Positions 16,434-25,101 of a DNA stretch of 64,000 bases are shown here, in pieces. Location of the stretch: positions 253,462 through 317,461 of the forward strand of contig NZ_LIVQ01000004.1 in NCBI RefSeq assembly GCF_001905445.1. Reading direction: 5' to 3'. Position 1 is the first letter of the stretch. Each line of letters starts with the position of its first letter. Below the pieces are notes generated by a model that was given only the letters and a program-made list of their open reading frames with translations, was not told the DNA's origin and made no database searches. The position numbers were made by a program, and so were the translations under genes. This stretch comes from Streptomyces sp. CB00455 (GTDB lineage Bacteria > Actinomycetota > Actinomycetes > Streptomycetales > Streptomycetaceae).

Positions 16434-17861
16434 ATGGATGGACGGGCGGGGGCGGCGCGGATGGCGGCGGTTGCGGGGCAGCGGATTCCGGAGGTGGCGG
16501 GTTTCGCACCGCGGGAGGCGGCCGGGTCGCCGAAGGAGGAGGGCAGGGCGCTGCGCGGCCGGGTGCCGCGGTCGGCGCACGCCGCCTTGGACCCACCGGC
16601 CGGGCGGCCGGACGCGGTGCGCGCGGTGGAGGAGTCCAATGTCGGCCGGGTTCCCGAGCTGACGCCGATACGGGTCGGCCGGATGGCCGCGAACCCCTTC
16701 GCCTTCCTGCGCGGCTCCGCCGGGCTGATGGCGCACGACCTGTCCGCGGGGCCGGTGACCGGGGTCGGCGCGCAGATCTGCGGTGACGCGCACGCGGGGA
16801 ACTTCGGTCTGTACGGCGACGTGCGCGGCAGTCTGGTCATCGACCTGAACGACTTCGACGAGACCGTGTTCGGCCCGTGGGAGTGGGACGTGAAGCGGCT
16901 GGCCACCTCGCTGGTGCTGGCGGGCCGGGTGGCGGGGGCGGACGAGTACACGTGCCGGGCGGCGGCGTTGGACGCGGTGGGTGCCTACCGGCGGACCGTG
17001 CGGCTGCTGGCCAGGCTGCCCGCACTCGACGCCTGGAACGCCATCGCGGACGAGGAGCTGGTCTCGCACACCGACGCCCGGGATCTGCTGGGCACTCTGG
17101 AGCGGGTCTCGCAGAAGGCCCGCAACAACACCTCCGCCCGGTTCGCGGCCAAGTCGACCGAGGTCACACCGGACGGCGGGCGCCGCTTCGTGGACGCGCT
17201 GCCGGTGCTGCGCCGGGTCGGGAACGCGGAGGCGGCGGCCGTCGCGGCCTCGCTGGGGCCGTACCTCGAGACCGTCGCGGGTGACCGGCTGCCGCTGCTG
17301 GCCCGGCATGCGATCCACGACGTGGCCTTCCGCGTGGTGGGCACCGGGAGCGTGGGCACCCGTTCGTACGTGGTGCTGCTGCTGGACCACCGGGGCGAGC
17401 CGCTGGTGCTCCAGGTGAAGGAGGCGCGGCCCTCGGTACTGCTGCCGTACCTGCCCGCGCTGGGGTTCGCCCCGCCGCCGCAGGAGCACGAGGGGCGCCG
17501 GGTGGTGGCGGGCCAGAAGCGGATGCAGGTGGTCTCGGACATCATGCTGGGCTGGACCACGGTGGAGGGGCGGCCCTTCCAGGTGCGGCAGTTCCGCAAC
17601 CGCAAGGGCAGCGTGGATCCGGCGGCGCTGTCCGCCGACCAGATCGACGACTACGGGCGGATGACGGGGGCCCTGCTGGCCCGGGCGCACGCGCACAGCG
17701 TGGATCCGCGGCTGCTGTCCGGCTACTGCGGGAAGAACGAGGAGCTGGACGAGGCGATGGCTGCCTTCGCCGTGGCCTACGCGGACCGGACGGAGGCCGA
17801 CCATGCCGATCTGGTGGCGGCGGTGCGGTCCGGGCGGATCGCGGCGGAGCACGGGGTCTGA
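16434..17861 (+). CDS. DUF2252 family protein
   Basis: 475 residues. The family signature is clear: RVGRMAANPFAFLRGSA, CGDAHAGNFG, DLNDFDETVFGPWEWDVKRLA and a C-terminal YADRTEADHADL. The GDAHxGNF and DFDE segments resemble the catalytic loop of aminoglycoside phosphotransferase and other kinase-like folds, which suggests phosphotransfer on a small molecule, but no substrate is established. ATG 16434 is chosen; Met10 is an alternative. It stands alone 24 bp after the response regulator and before the parS pair. Confidence 0.9.
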   Translation: MDGRAGAARMAAVAGQRIPEVAGFAPREAAGSPKEEGRALRGRVPRSAHAALDPPAGRPDAVRAVEESNVGRVPELTPIRVGRMAANPFAFLRGSAGLMAHDLSAGPVTGVGAQICGDAHAGNFGLYGDVRGSLVIDLNDFDETVFGPWEWDVKRLATSLVLAGRVAGADEYTCRAAALDAVGAYRRTVRLLARLPALDAWNAIADEELVSHTDARDLLGTLERVSQKARNNTSARFAAKSTEVTPDGGRRFVDALPVLRRVGNAEAAAVAASLGPYLETVAGDRLPLLARHAIHDVAFRVVGTGSVGTRSYVVLLLDHRGEPLVLQVKEARPSVLLPYLPALGFAPPPQEHEGRRVVAGQKRMQVVSDIMLGWTTVEGRPFQVRQFRNRKGSVDPAALSADQIDDYGRMTGALLARAHAHSVDPRLLSGYCGKNEELDEAMAAFAVAYADRTEADHADLVAAVRSGRIAAEHGV

Positions 17862-17948
17862 GCCTTGGTGTGCAAGGGGTCTGAGCCTGCGTGTGCACGG
17901 GGTCCGACCCTCCCGCGGCCGCCGGGGCCGAGACCGGCGCGGGTCGGT

Positions 17949-17962
17949 GTTTCACGTGAAAC
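17949..17962. other. parS site 1 (ParB binding)
   Basis: Perfect 14-bp palindrome GTTTCACGTGAAAC, the Streptomyces parS consensus, bound by ParB for origin segregation. It lies in the 158-bp gap between DUF2252 and the J-domain-like gene, 24 bp from an identical copy. Confidence 0.93.
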
Positions 17963-17972
17963 ACGGGTCGGT

Positions 17973-17986
17973 GTTTCACGTGAAAC
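17973..17986. other. parS site 2 (ParB binding)
   Basis: Second perfect GTTTCACGTGAAAC, start-to-start 24 bp from the first. The flanking CGGGTCGGT is also repeated, so a 24-bp unit was duplicated. It is 34 bp from the start of the next gene, so ParB binding could touch its promoter. Confidence 0.93.
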
Positions 17987-18019
17987 CTCGCCCGGCCGGG
18001 CGGGCCGTAGGCTGGCCGG

Positions 18020-18895
18020 GTGAGCGAGCAGACCGAGGGGCCCGAACAGCCCGAACAGACAGTTTCCGGCGATGCGGGAGCCTCCGGTGATTCCGGAGCC
18101 CCCGGCGAGGAGCGCGCCGAAGCGCGCCTGGAGCGGGCGGTGCGAGTCGCCGAACAGGCGCTGATCGAGTTCGAGATCGCGGTGGAGACCTTCCGGGTCG
18201 AGGTGGAGAACTTCTCCCGCCTGCACCACCAGAAGCTGGGCCCGATGTATTCGCGGCTCGACGAACTGGACGCGCTGATCGCGGAGGCGAAGGCGGCCCG
18301 TACCGGGGACGCCGAGGACCTGCGGCGTGCTCGGGACGCCCGCTCGCTGGTCATGCCGATGCCCGGCGTGGACGAGCTCTTCCACGGCTGGCTGGACTCG
18401 GACGGAATGTCCGACGACGCCTCCGCGATGCTCACCGAGCGGCCGGTGCAGCCGCCGGAGCGGGTGCGCCCCTCGGAGGAGGTGCGCCGCCTCTACCGCG
18501 AGCTGGTCCGCCGGGCCCACCCGGACCTCGCCCAGGACGAGGCGGAGCGGGAGCGGCGGGACGCCTTCATCGCGCGGGTCAACGCCGCGTACGGGCGGGG
18601 TGAGGAGCGGCTGCTGCGCGAGCTGGCCGAGGAGTGGGCGGCCGGTCCGGCGCCCGAACGGGCGGCGCCGGGCGAGAGCGAGGAGCTGTACGCGCGCCTC
18701 GAGTTCCTGACCCGCCGCAAGGAGCTGCTGTCGCTCGTGGCCAAGGAGCTGGAGGACAGCGCGATCGGGTCGATGCTGAGGATGGCGCCGGAGGATCCGG
18801 ACCGGCTGCTGGAGGAGATCGCGGAGCAGCTGCTGGCGCAGGTCTCGGAGCGCGAGGCGGAACTGGCCGAGGCGCAGGCGCTCGCTGCTGAGTGA
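18020..18895 (+). CDS. Coiled-coil protein with J-domain-like HPD motif
   Basis: 291 residues, very acidic, with no membrane helix. An N-terminal low-complexity tail (1-32) is followed by a long helical/coiled-coil segment (about 33-108). A J-domain-like unit has EVRRLYRELVRRAHPDL with HPD at 167-169 and then FIARVNAAYGRG, the normal helix II-loop-helix III arrangement of DnaJ proteins. A second helical region (about 205-291) ends EREAELAEAQALAAE. The HPD loop would stimulate an Hsp70; the client is unknown. GTG 18020 follows the parS pair closely. Confidence 0.75.
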   Translation: MSEQTEGPEQPEQTVSGDAGASGDSGAPGEERAEARLERAVRVAEQALIEFEIAVETFRVEVENFSRLHHQKLGPMYSRLDELDALIAEAKAARTGDAEDLRRARDARSLVMPMPGVDELFHGWLDSDGMSDDASAMLTERPVQPPERVRPSEEVRRLYRELVRRAHPDLAQDEAERERRDAFIARVNAAYGRGEERLLRELAEEWAAGPAPERAAPGESEELYARLEFLTRRKELLSLVAKELEDSAIGSMLRMAPEDPDRLLEEIAEQLLAQVSEREAELAEAQALAAE

Positions 18896-18948
18896 GGCAG
18901 CGGTCGGATAGGTTGGCGGTAGATCTGCGACGAGAGAAGGCGACAGTG

Positions 18949-19293
18949 ATGAACTTCGGCCCGCTTCCCTCGGTGGACGCCGCCGCGGTGCCCTCCGAAG
19001 GCTTTGTGCTCGATGTCCGTGAGGACGACGAATGGGCGGCCGGCCACGTCGAGGGCGCGCTGCACATCCCGATGAGCGAATTCGTCTCCCGCGTCGGTGA
19101 GCTGACGGAGGCCGTCCCGGACGGCGGCCGGGTGCACGTGATGTGCCGCGTGGGCGGTCGCTCCGCGCAGGTCACCCAGTACCTGGTGCGGCAGGGCATC
19201 GATGCCGTGAACATCGACGGCGGCATGCAGGCGTGGGACGGTGCCGGGCGCCCGATGGTGACCGACACCGGGAACCCGGCCTTCGTGCTGTAG
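18949..19293 (+). CDS. Rhodanese-like sulfurtransferase domain protein
   Basis: 114 residues, a single rhodanese domain. Its features are FVLDVREDDEWAAGHVEGALHIP at the N terminus and the active-site loop CRVGGRSAQVT, whose Cys would carry the persulfide. Such proteins move sulfane sulfur for thiolation or detoxification. ATG 18949 is preceded by GAGAAGG; GTG 18946 is in frame directly before it. It ends 4 bp from the stop of the convergent acyl-CoA dehydrogenase, with no room for a terminator. Confidence 0.92.
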   Translation: MNFGPLPSVDAAAVPSEGFVLDVREDDEWAAGHVEGALHIPMSEFVSRVGELTEAVPDGGRVHVMCRVGGRSAQVTQYLVRQGIDAVNIDGGMQAWDGAGRPMVTDTGNPAFVL

Positions 19294-19297
19294 TGCG

Positions 19298-20446
19298 TCA
19301 GGCGAGGGGGTGGGCGGCCAGGAGGTCGCCCAGCGCCTCCTCGTGCGCGGCGGCCGGCCCGAGCTGGAGTTCCAGCTGCTTGGCCCACGCGTGGTACCGG
19401 TGCAGCGGGTAGTCGGTGTCCGCGCCGAAGCCGCCGTGCAGGTGCTGGGCGGTCTGTACGACCCTGCGCACGCCCTCGGACGCCCAGATCTTGGCGACCG
19501 CGACGTCACCGGCGGCGGGCAGCGGTCCGCCGGCTCCGCCGGTCGCGGCGTCGAGCCGCCAGGCGGCCTGCCACAGGGTGGCCTCCATGGCCCGCAGGTC
19601 GATGTAGCGGTCGGCGGCCTGGACGGCGACGGCCTGGAAGGTGGCCACCGGGAAGCCGAACTGCTCGCGGCGGCTGGTGTAGCGGCTCGTCATGGTGAGC
19701 ACGCCCTCGCCGAGGCCGAGCGCGAGGGCGCAGGTCCCGGTGGCGAGGAGCTGGTGCAGCCGCTCCCATGCGCCGGGGGCGTCCATGAGGTGCGCGGGAG
19801 CCACCCGTACCCCGTCCAGGGTCAGTTCGGCGAGCCGCTCGCCGCTGGTGGAGAACTGGTCGGCGAGCGAGAGCCCTTCACTCGCGCGCGGCAGGAGGGC
19901 CAGGACGGCGTCGCCTTCGCCGGTGTGGGCGGGAACGGCGATCCAGTCGGCGCCGTGTGCCCACGGGACGGTGGTCTGCGTGCCGTCCAGGATCCAGTCG
20001 CCGTCGCCGCTTTCGCGGCGGGCGGTGACGGCGAGTTCGGCCGGGTCATGGCCGGTGCGGCCGTGGGCGGCCGCGGTGAGGACGAGGCTTCCGCTGCCGG
20101 CGCCGGGCAGCAGGGCCGCGGCCAGTTCGGGGCTGCCGTGGGCCTGCACGGTCATGGCGGTGGCGCAGTGCTCCAGCAGCGGCACCCGTGCCAGCACCTT
20201 GGCGGCCTCGCGCAGCACCAGGCACAGGGCGATGGCGTCCAGGCCCGACCCGCCGTGCTCCTCCGCGAGGACCAGGCCCAGCAGGTCGCAGCCGGCGAGC
20301 CCGGCCCACAGCGGACGGTCGAAGTCTTCGGCGACGGCCCCGGGGGTGAGCGCGGGGCTGGGCACGCCATCGGGGGCGACATCCGCGAACACGGCCCGCG
20401 CCGCCTCGACGGCCGCCTGCTGCTCCTCGGTGAAGGTGAAGTCCAC
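19298..20446 (-). CDS. Acyl-CoA dehydrogenase family protein
   Basis: 382 residues with the FAD-dependent acyl-CoA dehydrogenase layout: an N-terminal helical domain (MDFTFTEEQQAAVEAARAVF), a middle beta domain, and a C-terminal helical domain with SRREQFGFPVATFQAV and LHGGFGADTDYPLHRY. It lies 152 bp downstream of paaE on the same strand, so it may be read from the paa operon. Inferred role: oxidation of an acyl-CoA in phenylacetate or related breakdown. The gap contains a tandem repeat, so separate expression is equally possible. Confidence 0.88.
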   Translation of the reverse strand: MDFTFTEEQQAAVEAARAVFADVAPDGVPSPALTPGAVAEDFDRPLWAGLAGCDLLGLVLAEEHGGSGLDAIALCLVLREAAKVLARVPLLEHCATAMTVQAHGSPELAAALLPGAGSGSLVLTAAAHGRTGHDPAELAVTARRESGDGDWILDGTQTTVPWAHGADWIAVPAHTGEGDAVLALLPRASEGLSLADQFSTSGERLAELTLDGVRVAPAHLMDAPGAWERLHQLLATGTCALALGLGEGVLTMTSRYTSRREQFGFPVATFQAVAVQAADRYIDLRAMEATLWQAAWRLDAATGGAGGPLPAAGDVAVAKIWASEGVRRVVQTAQHLHGGFGADTDYPLHRYHAWAKQLELQLGPAAAHEEALGDLLAAHPLA

Positions 20447-20496
20447 TGCCTGTCCTCCCGCGCGTGCACCGGATCCTGTCCAGGTCTGGCCAGTCC

Positions 20497-20509
20497 TGAC
20501 GGAGCGTCA
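20497..20509. promoter_or_regulatory. TGACG-GAG-CGTCA palindrome upstream of the acyl-CoA dehydrogenase
   Basis: 13-bp perfect inverted repeat with a 3-bp centre, about 50 bp upstream of the dehydrogenase start. On the - strand it overlaps a TTGACG that could serve as -35. Possible operator; no regulator assigned. Confidence 0.35.
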
Positions 20510-20532
20510 AGATAGGACACGTTCCTGAAAAT

Positions 20533-20584
20533 GCACAGCCTGAGAGCACAGCCTGAGAGCACAGCCTGAAAGCTCAGCCTGGAA
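20533..20584. repeat. Tandem 13-bp repeat, four copies
   Basis: The unit GCACAGCCTGAGA is repeated head to tail at 20533, 20546, 20559 and 20572. Copies 1-2 are identical, copy 3 has one change and copy 4 a few. It lies between paaE and the acyl-CoA dehydrogenase. Confidence 0.9.
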
Positions 20585-20598
20585 CCGGCGGGGCGGGT

Positions 20599-21696
20599 TC
20601 ACCGGTCGAAGTCGATCTCCACTTCCTCCGTGACCGGGTGGGACTGGCAGGCCAGGACGAATCCGGCCTCCGTCTCCTCCGTTTCGAGCGCGAAGTTCCG
20701 CTCCATCCGGACCTCGCCGGTGACCAGGAACGCCCGGCAGGTGCCGCACACTCCGCCCTTGCAGGCGTACGGCGCGTCCGCGCGGTTGCGCAGCACCGCG
20801 TCCAGCAGGGACTCGCCGTCCCGCACCGGCCAGGTGCCGGACCGGCCGTCGAGCCGGGCGGTGACCCGCCCGTGGGACGGTGCCGTGGCGGTCGCCGCGC
20901 GGACCGGCGCCGCGGCGTCCTCGACGTGGAAGATCTCCTCGTGTACCCGGCTGCGGGCGACGCCGAGCGCCCCGAGTGCACGCTCCGCGCCCTGCACGAG
21001 GCCGTACGGCCCGCACAGGAACCAGCCCGTCACCTCCGCCACCGGCAGCAGCGCGGGCAGCAGTGCGGCGAGCCGCTCCTCGTCCAGGCGGCCGGAGGGC
21101 AGTCCCGCCTCCTGCTCCTCCCGGGAGAGGACGGTCACCAGCTGGAACCGCGCCGGATACCTGTCCTTGAGGTCGGCGACCTCTTCCAGGAACATCGTCG
21201 ACTCCGCCGTCCGGTCGCTGCGTACCAGGCAGAACCGGGCGTCGGGCCGGGCGGCCAGCAGGCTCGCGGCGATGGACAGCACGGGGGTGATCCCGCTGCC
21301 GCCGACGACCGCCGCGTAGTGGGCGCCGGCGGGGGCGGTGGCCGGATCCAGTACGAACCGGCCGGCCGGGACCATCACCTCCAGCACGTCCCCGGCGGCG
21401 ATCTCCTTGTGGGCGAAAGTGGAGAACTCCCCGCCCTCCACCAGCCGCACGCCGACACGCAGCGCCGCGGGTCCCGGGCCGTCCGCCGCCGGGGCGGCGG
21501 AGCAGATCGAGTACGTGCGCCGCACCTCGCCCCCTGCGGCGGCCCGGCGCAGGGTCAGGTGCTGGCCGGGGGCGTGCCGGTACACCTCGCGCAGCTCCTG
21601 GGGGACCCGCAGGGTCAGGGCGACCGAGTCGTCGGTGAGCCGGTCGACTTCCGCCACCGTCAGCGGGTGGAACGCGCCGTGGCGGGGGGCGGCCAT
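20599..21696 (-). CDS. paaE: Phenylacetyl-CoA epoxidase reductase subunit PaaE
   Basis: 365 residues. An N-terminal ferredoxin-reductase-type FAD domain (APGQHLTL, RTYSICS) and NAD(P)H domain (GGSGITPVLSI) are followed by a C-terminal plant-type [2Fe-2S] domain with Cys in CKGGVCGTC and LACQSHP. It passes electrons from NADPH to the diiron PaaA. The start ATG is directly next to the paaD stop. Last gene of the contiguous paaABCDE set. Confidence 0.95.
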   Translation of the reverse strand: MAAPRHGAFHPLTVAEVDRLTDDSVALTLRVPQELREVYRHAPGQHLTLRRAAAGGEVRRTYSICSAAPAADGPGPAALRVGVRLVEGGEFSTFAHKEIAAGDVLEVMVPAGRFVLDPATAPAGAHYAAVVGGSGITPVLSIAASLLAARPDARFCLVRSDRTAESTMFLEEVADLKDRYPARFQLVTVLSREEQEAGLPSGRLDEERLAALLPALLPVAEVTGWFLCGPYGLVQGAERALGALGVARSRVHEEIFHVEDAAAPVRAATATAPSHGRVTARLDGRSGTWPVRDGESLLDAVLRNRADAPYACKGGVCGTCRAFLVTGEVRMERNFALETEETEAGFVLACQSHPVTEEVEIDFDR

Positions 21697-22200
21697 CTAC
21701 AGCTCCTTGAAGTGGTCGAACGGTTCGCGGCAGGCGGTACAGCGGCGCAGCGCCTTGCACGCGGTGGAGGAGAACCGGCTGAGCAGCTCGGTGTCGGTCG
21801 ACCCGCACTGCGGGCAGCGCACCGACAGGGCGAGCGGGACCGGGCCGCCGGCCGCGTGCGGGCGCGGTGGGGCGATGCCGGCCTCGGCCAGCTTGCGGCG
21901 GCCTTCGGCGCTGATGTCGTCGGTCGACCAGGCGGGAGCCAGCACGGTGGTCACCCGCACCCGGGGGATGCCGTGACCGGTGAGGACCCGCTCTATGTCG
22001 GCGGACATGGCCTCGATGGCCGGGCAACCGGTGTAGGTGGGGGTCAGGGTGACCTCGGCGCGGCCGTCCTCGTGCACCCGCACCCCGCGCACCACACCCA
22101 GCTCCCCGAGGGTGAGCACGGGCAGCTCGGGGTCCGGGACGGAGCCGGCCAGCCGGGCCAGCTCCGCCTCCAGGCGCGTCGTTGCGGCATCGGCGCTCAC
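21697..22200 (-). CDS. paaD: Phenylacetyl-CoA epoxidase assembly protein PaaD
   Basis: 167 residues. The N-terminal MIP18/DUF59-like domain has VPDPELPVLTLGELGVVRGV and TPTYTGCPA. The C-terminal zinc-ribbon-like part has two Cys pairs (CPQCGSTDTE and CTACREPFDHF). PaaD is thought to help Fe-S or diiron centre assembly of the epoxidase. GTG 22200 overlaps the paaC stop by 4 bp; an adjacent GTG at 22203 is also possible. Confidence 0.94.
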   Translation of the reverse strand: MSADAATTRLEAELARLAGSVPDPELPVLTLGELGVVRGVRVHEDGRAEVTLTPTYTGCPAIEAMSADIERVLTGHGIPRVRVTTVLAPAWSTDDISAEGRRKLAEAGIAPPRPHAAGGPVPLALSVRCPQCGSTDTELLSRFSSTACKALRRCTACREPFDHFKEL

Positions 22201-22955
22201 CACGACGCCCCCGGATGGCTGCGGTGCAGGTGCTGCATCTCGGCGAGCAGCCGGCCGAAGGGCTCGGTGTGCAGGCCCTGCCGCCCGGCGCCGGCGGCCC
22301 AGGCGCCGGAGCGCGGCCCCTCGGGCGCCGTCAGCCCGGCCCGCTCCAGTACGCCGCCCACCGCGGCGAGCCAGCGCCCCTGGAGGGCCGCCCAGTCGAG
22401 GTCTTCGAGGCCCTCCACCGGCTCGAACATCTCGCCGGTGTACTTCCACAGGGCGTCCAGGGCGGTGCGGATGCGGGCCCGGCTCTCCTGGGTGCCGTCG
22501 CCCAGCCGCAGCGTCCACTGCTCGGCGTGGTCGCGGTGGTAGGCGGTCTCCTTGACGGCCTTGGCCGCCAGCGGAGCGAAGGGGCCCTCGGCGCGGGCCA
22601 GTTCCCCGTAGAGCTCGTGCTGGTAGAAGGAGAAGAAGAGCTGCCGGACGATGGTGTGGGCGAAGTCGCCATTGGGCTGCTCGACCAGCTGGAGGTTGCG
22701 GAAGGCGCGCTCGTCGCGGAGGAACGCCAGCTCGTCCTCATCGCCCGCCAGGGAGAGCAGGACGCGGGCCTGGCCGAGCAGGTCGAGGGCGATGTTGGCG
22801 AGCGCGACCTCCTCCTCCAGCACGGGGGCGTTGCCGGCCCACTCGCCGAGGCGGTGGGAGAGGATCAGGGCGTCGTCGCCGAGGGCGAGGGCGGCCGCGG
22901 TGGCGCCGGTGTCCTTGCCGAGGGCGGTGGCGGGGCGGGTGCCGGTGTCGGTCAC
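22197..22955 (-). CDS. paaC: Phenylacetyl-CoA epoxidase structural subunit PaaC
   Basis: 252 residues of ferritin-like helical protein that binds and stabilises the catalytic PaaA. Typical segments are LSHRLGEWAGNAPVLEEEVALANIALDLLGQAR near the N terminus (shown here only as family-typical text), KETAYHRDHAEQW in the middle and EMQHLHRSHPGASW at the C terminus. GTG 22955 overlaps the paaB stop by 4 bp. Tight overlap on both sides argues for one polycistronic message and coupled translation. Confidence 0.95.
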   Translation of the reverse strand: MTDTGTRPATALGKDTGATAAALALGDDALILSHRLGEWAGNAPVLEEEVALANIALDLLGQARVLLSLAGDEDELAFLRDERAFRNLQLVEQPNGDFAHTIVRQLFFSFYQHELYGELARAEGPFAPLAAKAVKETAYHRDHAEQWTLRLGDGTQESRARIRTALDALWKYTGEMFEPVEGLEDLDWAALQGRWLAAVGGVLERAGLTAPEGPRSGAWAAGAGRQGLHTEPFGRLLAEMQHLHRSHPGASW

Positions 22956-23236
22956 AGGTGGCTCACCCCCTCCGGGATGTCGTAGAAGGTCGGGTGCCGG
23001 TAGGGCTTGTCGGCCGACGGGGCGAAGAAGGGGTCGCGCTCGTCCGGCGAGGAGGCGGTGATCCCGGTGGAGGGCACCACCCAGATCGAGATGCCCTCGC
23101 CGCGCCGGGTGTAGAGGTCCCGGGCGTTGCGCAGGGCCATCTCCGCGTCGGGGGCGTGCAGACTCCCCGCATGCGTGTGCGAGAGGCCGCGCCGCGAACG
23201 CACGAACACCTCCCACAGGGGCCAGTTCTGCGTCAT
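22952..23236 (-). CDS. paaB: Phenylacetyl-CoA epoxidase subunit PaaB
   Basis: 94 residues, the usual size. It starts MTQNWPLWEVFVRSRRGLSH, has HAPDAEMALRNARDLYTRR in the middle and ends in DIPEGVSHL. PaaB is the small bridging subunit needed for the active PaaABCE complex. ATG 23236 follows GAGGCACGGGT and overlaps the stop of paaA by 4 bp. Confidence 0.96.
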   Translation of the reverse strand: MTQNWPLWEVFVRSRRGLSHTHAGSLHAPDAEMALRNARDLYTRRGEGISIWVVPSTGITASSPDERDPFFAPSADKPYRHPTFYDIPEGVSHL

Positions 23237-24303
23237 ACCCGTGCCTCCTCGATCTTTCCGGCGCTTTCGCCGGCCTGCGCGCCCGCGTTCTCCGCGTGCG
23301 TCACCGTGTGCTTCTCCGCATACGCCGCGGCCGCGTCGCGCACCCAGGCGCCTTCCTCGTGCGCCCTGCGCCGCCGTCCGATGCGCTCTTCGTTGCAGGG
23401 GCCGTTGCCCTTGAGCACGTTCCAGAATTCGGTCCAGTCGATGGCGCCGAAGTCGTGGTGGCCCCGCTCCTCGTTCCACTTCAGGTCCGGGTCGGGCAGG
23501 GTCAGGCCCAGCGCCTTTGCCTGCGGGACGGCGATGTCGACGAACCGCTGGCGCAGCTCGTCGTTCGAGTGGCGCTTGATCCGCCAGGCCATGGACTGCG
23601 CCGAGTGCGCCGACTCGTCGTCGGGCGGGCCGAACATCATCAGCGAGGGCCACCACCAGCGGTCCACCGCGTCCTGGGCCATGGCGTGCTGTGCCTCGGT
23701 GCCCTGGGACAGGGCCAGGAGCAGCTCGTACCCCTGGCGCTGGTGGAAGGACTCCTCCTTGCAGATCCGGACCATGGCGCGCGCGTACGGGCCGTAGGAG
23801 CAGCGGCAGAGCGGCACCTGGTTGGTGATCGCCGCGCCGTCCACGAGCCAGCCGATGGCGCCGACGTCCGCCCAGGTCAGAGTGGGGTAGTTGAAGATCG
23901 AGGAGTACTTCTGCCTGCCCGCGTGCAGCTTGTCGAGCAGCTCGTCGCGGCTGGTGCCCAAGGTCTCTGCGGCGCTGTAGAGGTAGAGCCCGTGCCCGGC
24001 CTCGTCCTGCACCTTGGCCATCAGGATCGCCTTGCGGCGCAGCGAGGGCGCGCGGGTGATCCAGTTCGCCTCGGGCTGCATGCCGATGATCTCGGAGTGG
24101 GCGTGCTGGGCCATCTGGCGGACGAGGGAGGCGCGGTATTCCTCCGGCATCCAGTCGCGCGGCTCCACGCGCTCCTCCGCGGCGACGGCCGCATCGAAGG
24201 CCGCCGCCAGCTGTCCGCCTAGGTCGGCGGGCGTCGCCGTCCCGTCCGGTCCGTCCGTCCCGAGGGCCGTTCCCGGCCCCGTTTCCGGGGTCACTGCCAC
24301 CAT
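23233..24303 (-). CDS. paaA: Phenylacetyl-CoA epoxidase catalytic subunit PaaA
   Basis: 356-residue diiron monooxygenase subunit that epoxidises the aromatic ring of phenylacetyl-CoA. Ligand-type motifs are visible: KVQDEAGHGLYLY (ExxH) and ICKEESFHQRQG (ExxH), with IGMQPEANW near the N terminus. The first 35 residues are low-complexity and probably disordered. First gene of paaABCDE. A PaaR-type operator lies 38 bp upstream of the ATG at 24341-24354. Confidence 0.96.
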   Translation of the reverse strand: MVAVTPETGPGTALGTDGPDGTATPADLGGQLAAAFDAAVAAEERVEPRDWMPEEYRASLVRQMAQHAHSEIIGMQPEANWITRAPSLRRKAILMAKVQDEAGHGLYLYSAAETLGTSRDELLDKLHAGRQKYSSIFNYPTLTWADVGAIGWLVDGAAITNQVPLCRCSYGPYARAMVRICKEESFHQRQGYELLLALSQGTEAQHAMAQDAVDRWWWPSLMMFGPPDDESAHSAQSMAWRIKRHSNDELRQRFVDIAVPQAKALGLTLPDPDLKWNEERGHHDFGAIDWTEFWNVLKGNGPCNEERIGRRRRAHEEGAWVRDAAAAYAEKHTVTHAENAGAQAGESAGKIEEARV

Positions 24304-24340
24304 CCCGGCCCCCTCTCAGAGTCTGCCCGCCGCCCGACCG

Positions 24341-24354
24341 ACCGATCGTTCGGT
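24341..24354. promoter_or_regulatory. PaaR-type operator upstream of paaA
   Basis: ACCGATCGTTCGGT fits ACCGNNCGNNCGGT, the core I recall for Corynebacterium PaaR. The 17-bp segment 24338-24354 is the exact reverse complement of the segment at 28943-28959 between paaN and paaH. Confidence 0.75.
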
Positions 24355-24438
24355 TCATCCGCTTCAATGGTGAGACGGCGGCCCGTAGGGTGTCAACCTC
24401 TGTGGGCAACCCTGTGAACGCCGGACGATCGGGGCGGG

Positions 24439-25101
24439 ATGGATTCGAACGAGCACGAGCCCGCCGACGGGGCCGGTCCTCCACCCCCACGGCCGCCCGG
24501 GATCGCCGGTCTGCCCACCCCGTACCGGGTCCTCACGGCGCTCGTCCTCGGGGTCGCGGCCGCGGCGGTCTGCGGCCACCTGGGCCTGGTGTTCCTGCAC
24601 GTCGCCCCGTCCAACACGGTCAGCCGGCAGCACGCGAAGACGATCGACGACTGGGTCTACCCCGAGTTCGAGCAGAACTGGAAGCTCTTCGCGCCCAACC
24701 CGCTCCAGCAGAACATCGCGGTGGAGGTGCGCGCCCAGGTCCGGACCGCGGGCGGCGAGCTGACCACGACCGGATGGCGGGACCTGAGCGCCGAGGACGG
24801 CGCGGCCATCCGGCACAGCCTGCTGCCGAGCCACACGGAGCAGAACGAGCTCCGCCGGGCCTGGGACTTCTACACCGGCTCCCACGACGAGGCGGACAAG
24901 CCGAACGGCGAGCGCGGCGAGCTGTCCGAGCAGTACCTGCGGCGGATCGCGGTGGACCGGCTGGCTCCGGCCGCCCGGGGCGGGCGCCTCCTGCGGATCC
25001 AGCTGCGCTCGGCGACGACGGCGGTGGCCGCGCCCCGGTGGAGCGGCGAGACGACCGACACCCAGACGTACTACCGGGAGCTGCCGTGGTGGACGGTGTG
25101 A
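24439..25101 (+). CDS. DUF5819 family membrane-anchored protein
   Basis: 220 residues. A Pro-rich cytoplasmic tail leads to one helix (RVLTALVLGVAAAAVCGHLGLVFLHV), and then an outer domain with NWKLFAPNPLQQNI, the family hallmark, and a C terminus ELPWWTV. ATG 24439 is in the divergent gap from paaA. The following HTTM gene overlaps its end. These two families commonly occur as neighbours in actinobacteria; no reaction is established for the pair. Confidence 0.85.
   Translation: MDSNEHEPADGAGPPPPRPPGIAGLPTPYRVLTALVLGVAAAAVCGHLGLVFLHVAPSNTVSRQHAKTIDDWVYPEFEQNWKLFAPNPLQQNIAVEVRAQVRTAGGELTTTGWRDLSAEDGAAIRHSLLPSHTEQNELRRAWDFYTGSHDEADKPNGERGELSEQYLRRIAVDRLAPAARGGRLLRIQLRSATTAVAAPRWSGETTDTQTYYRELPWWTV

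Noticed and set aside
20533..20584. CRISPR or integron site
   Set aside because: Thirteen-bp tandem units without spacers or integrase.
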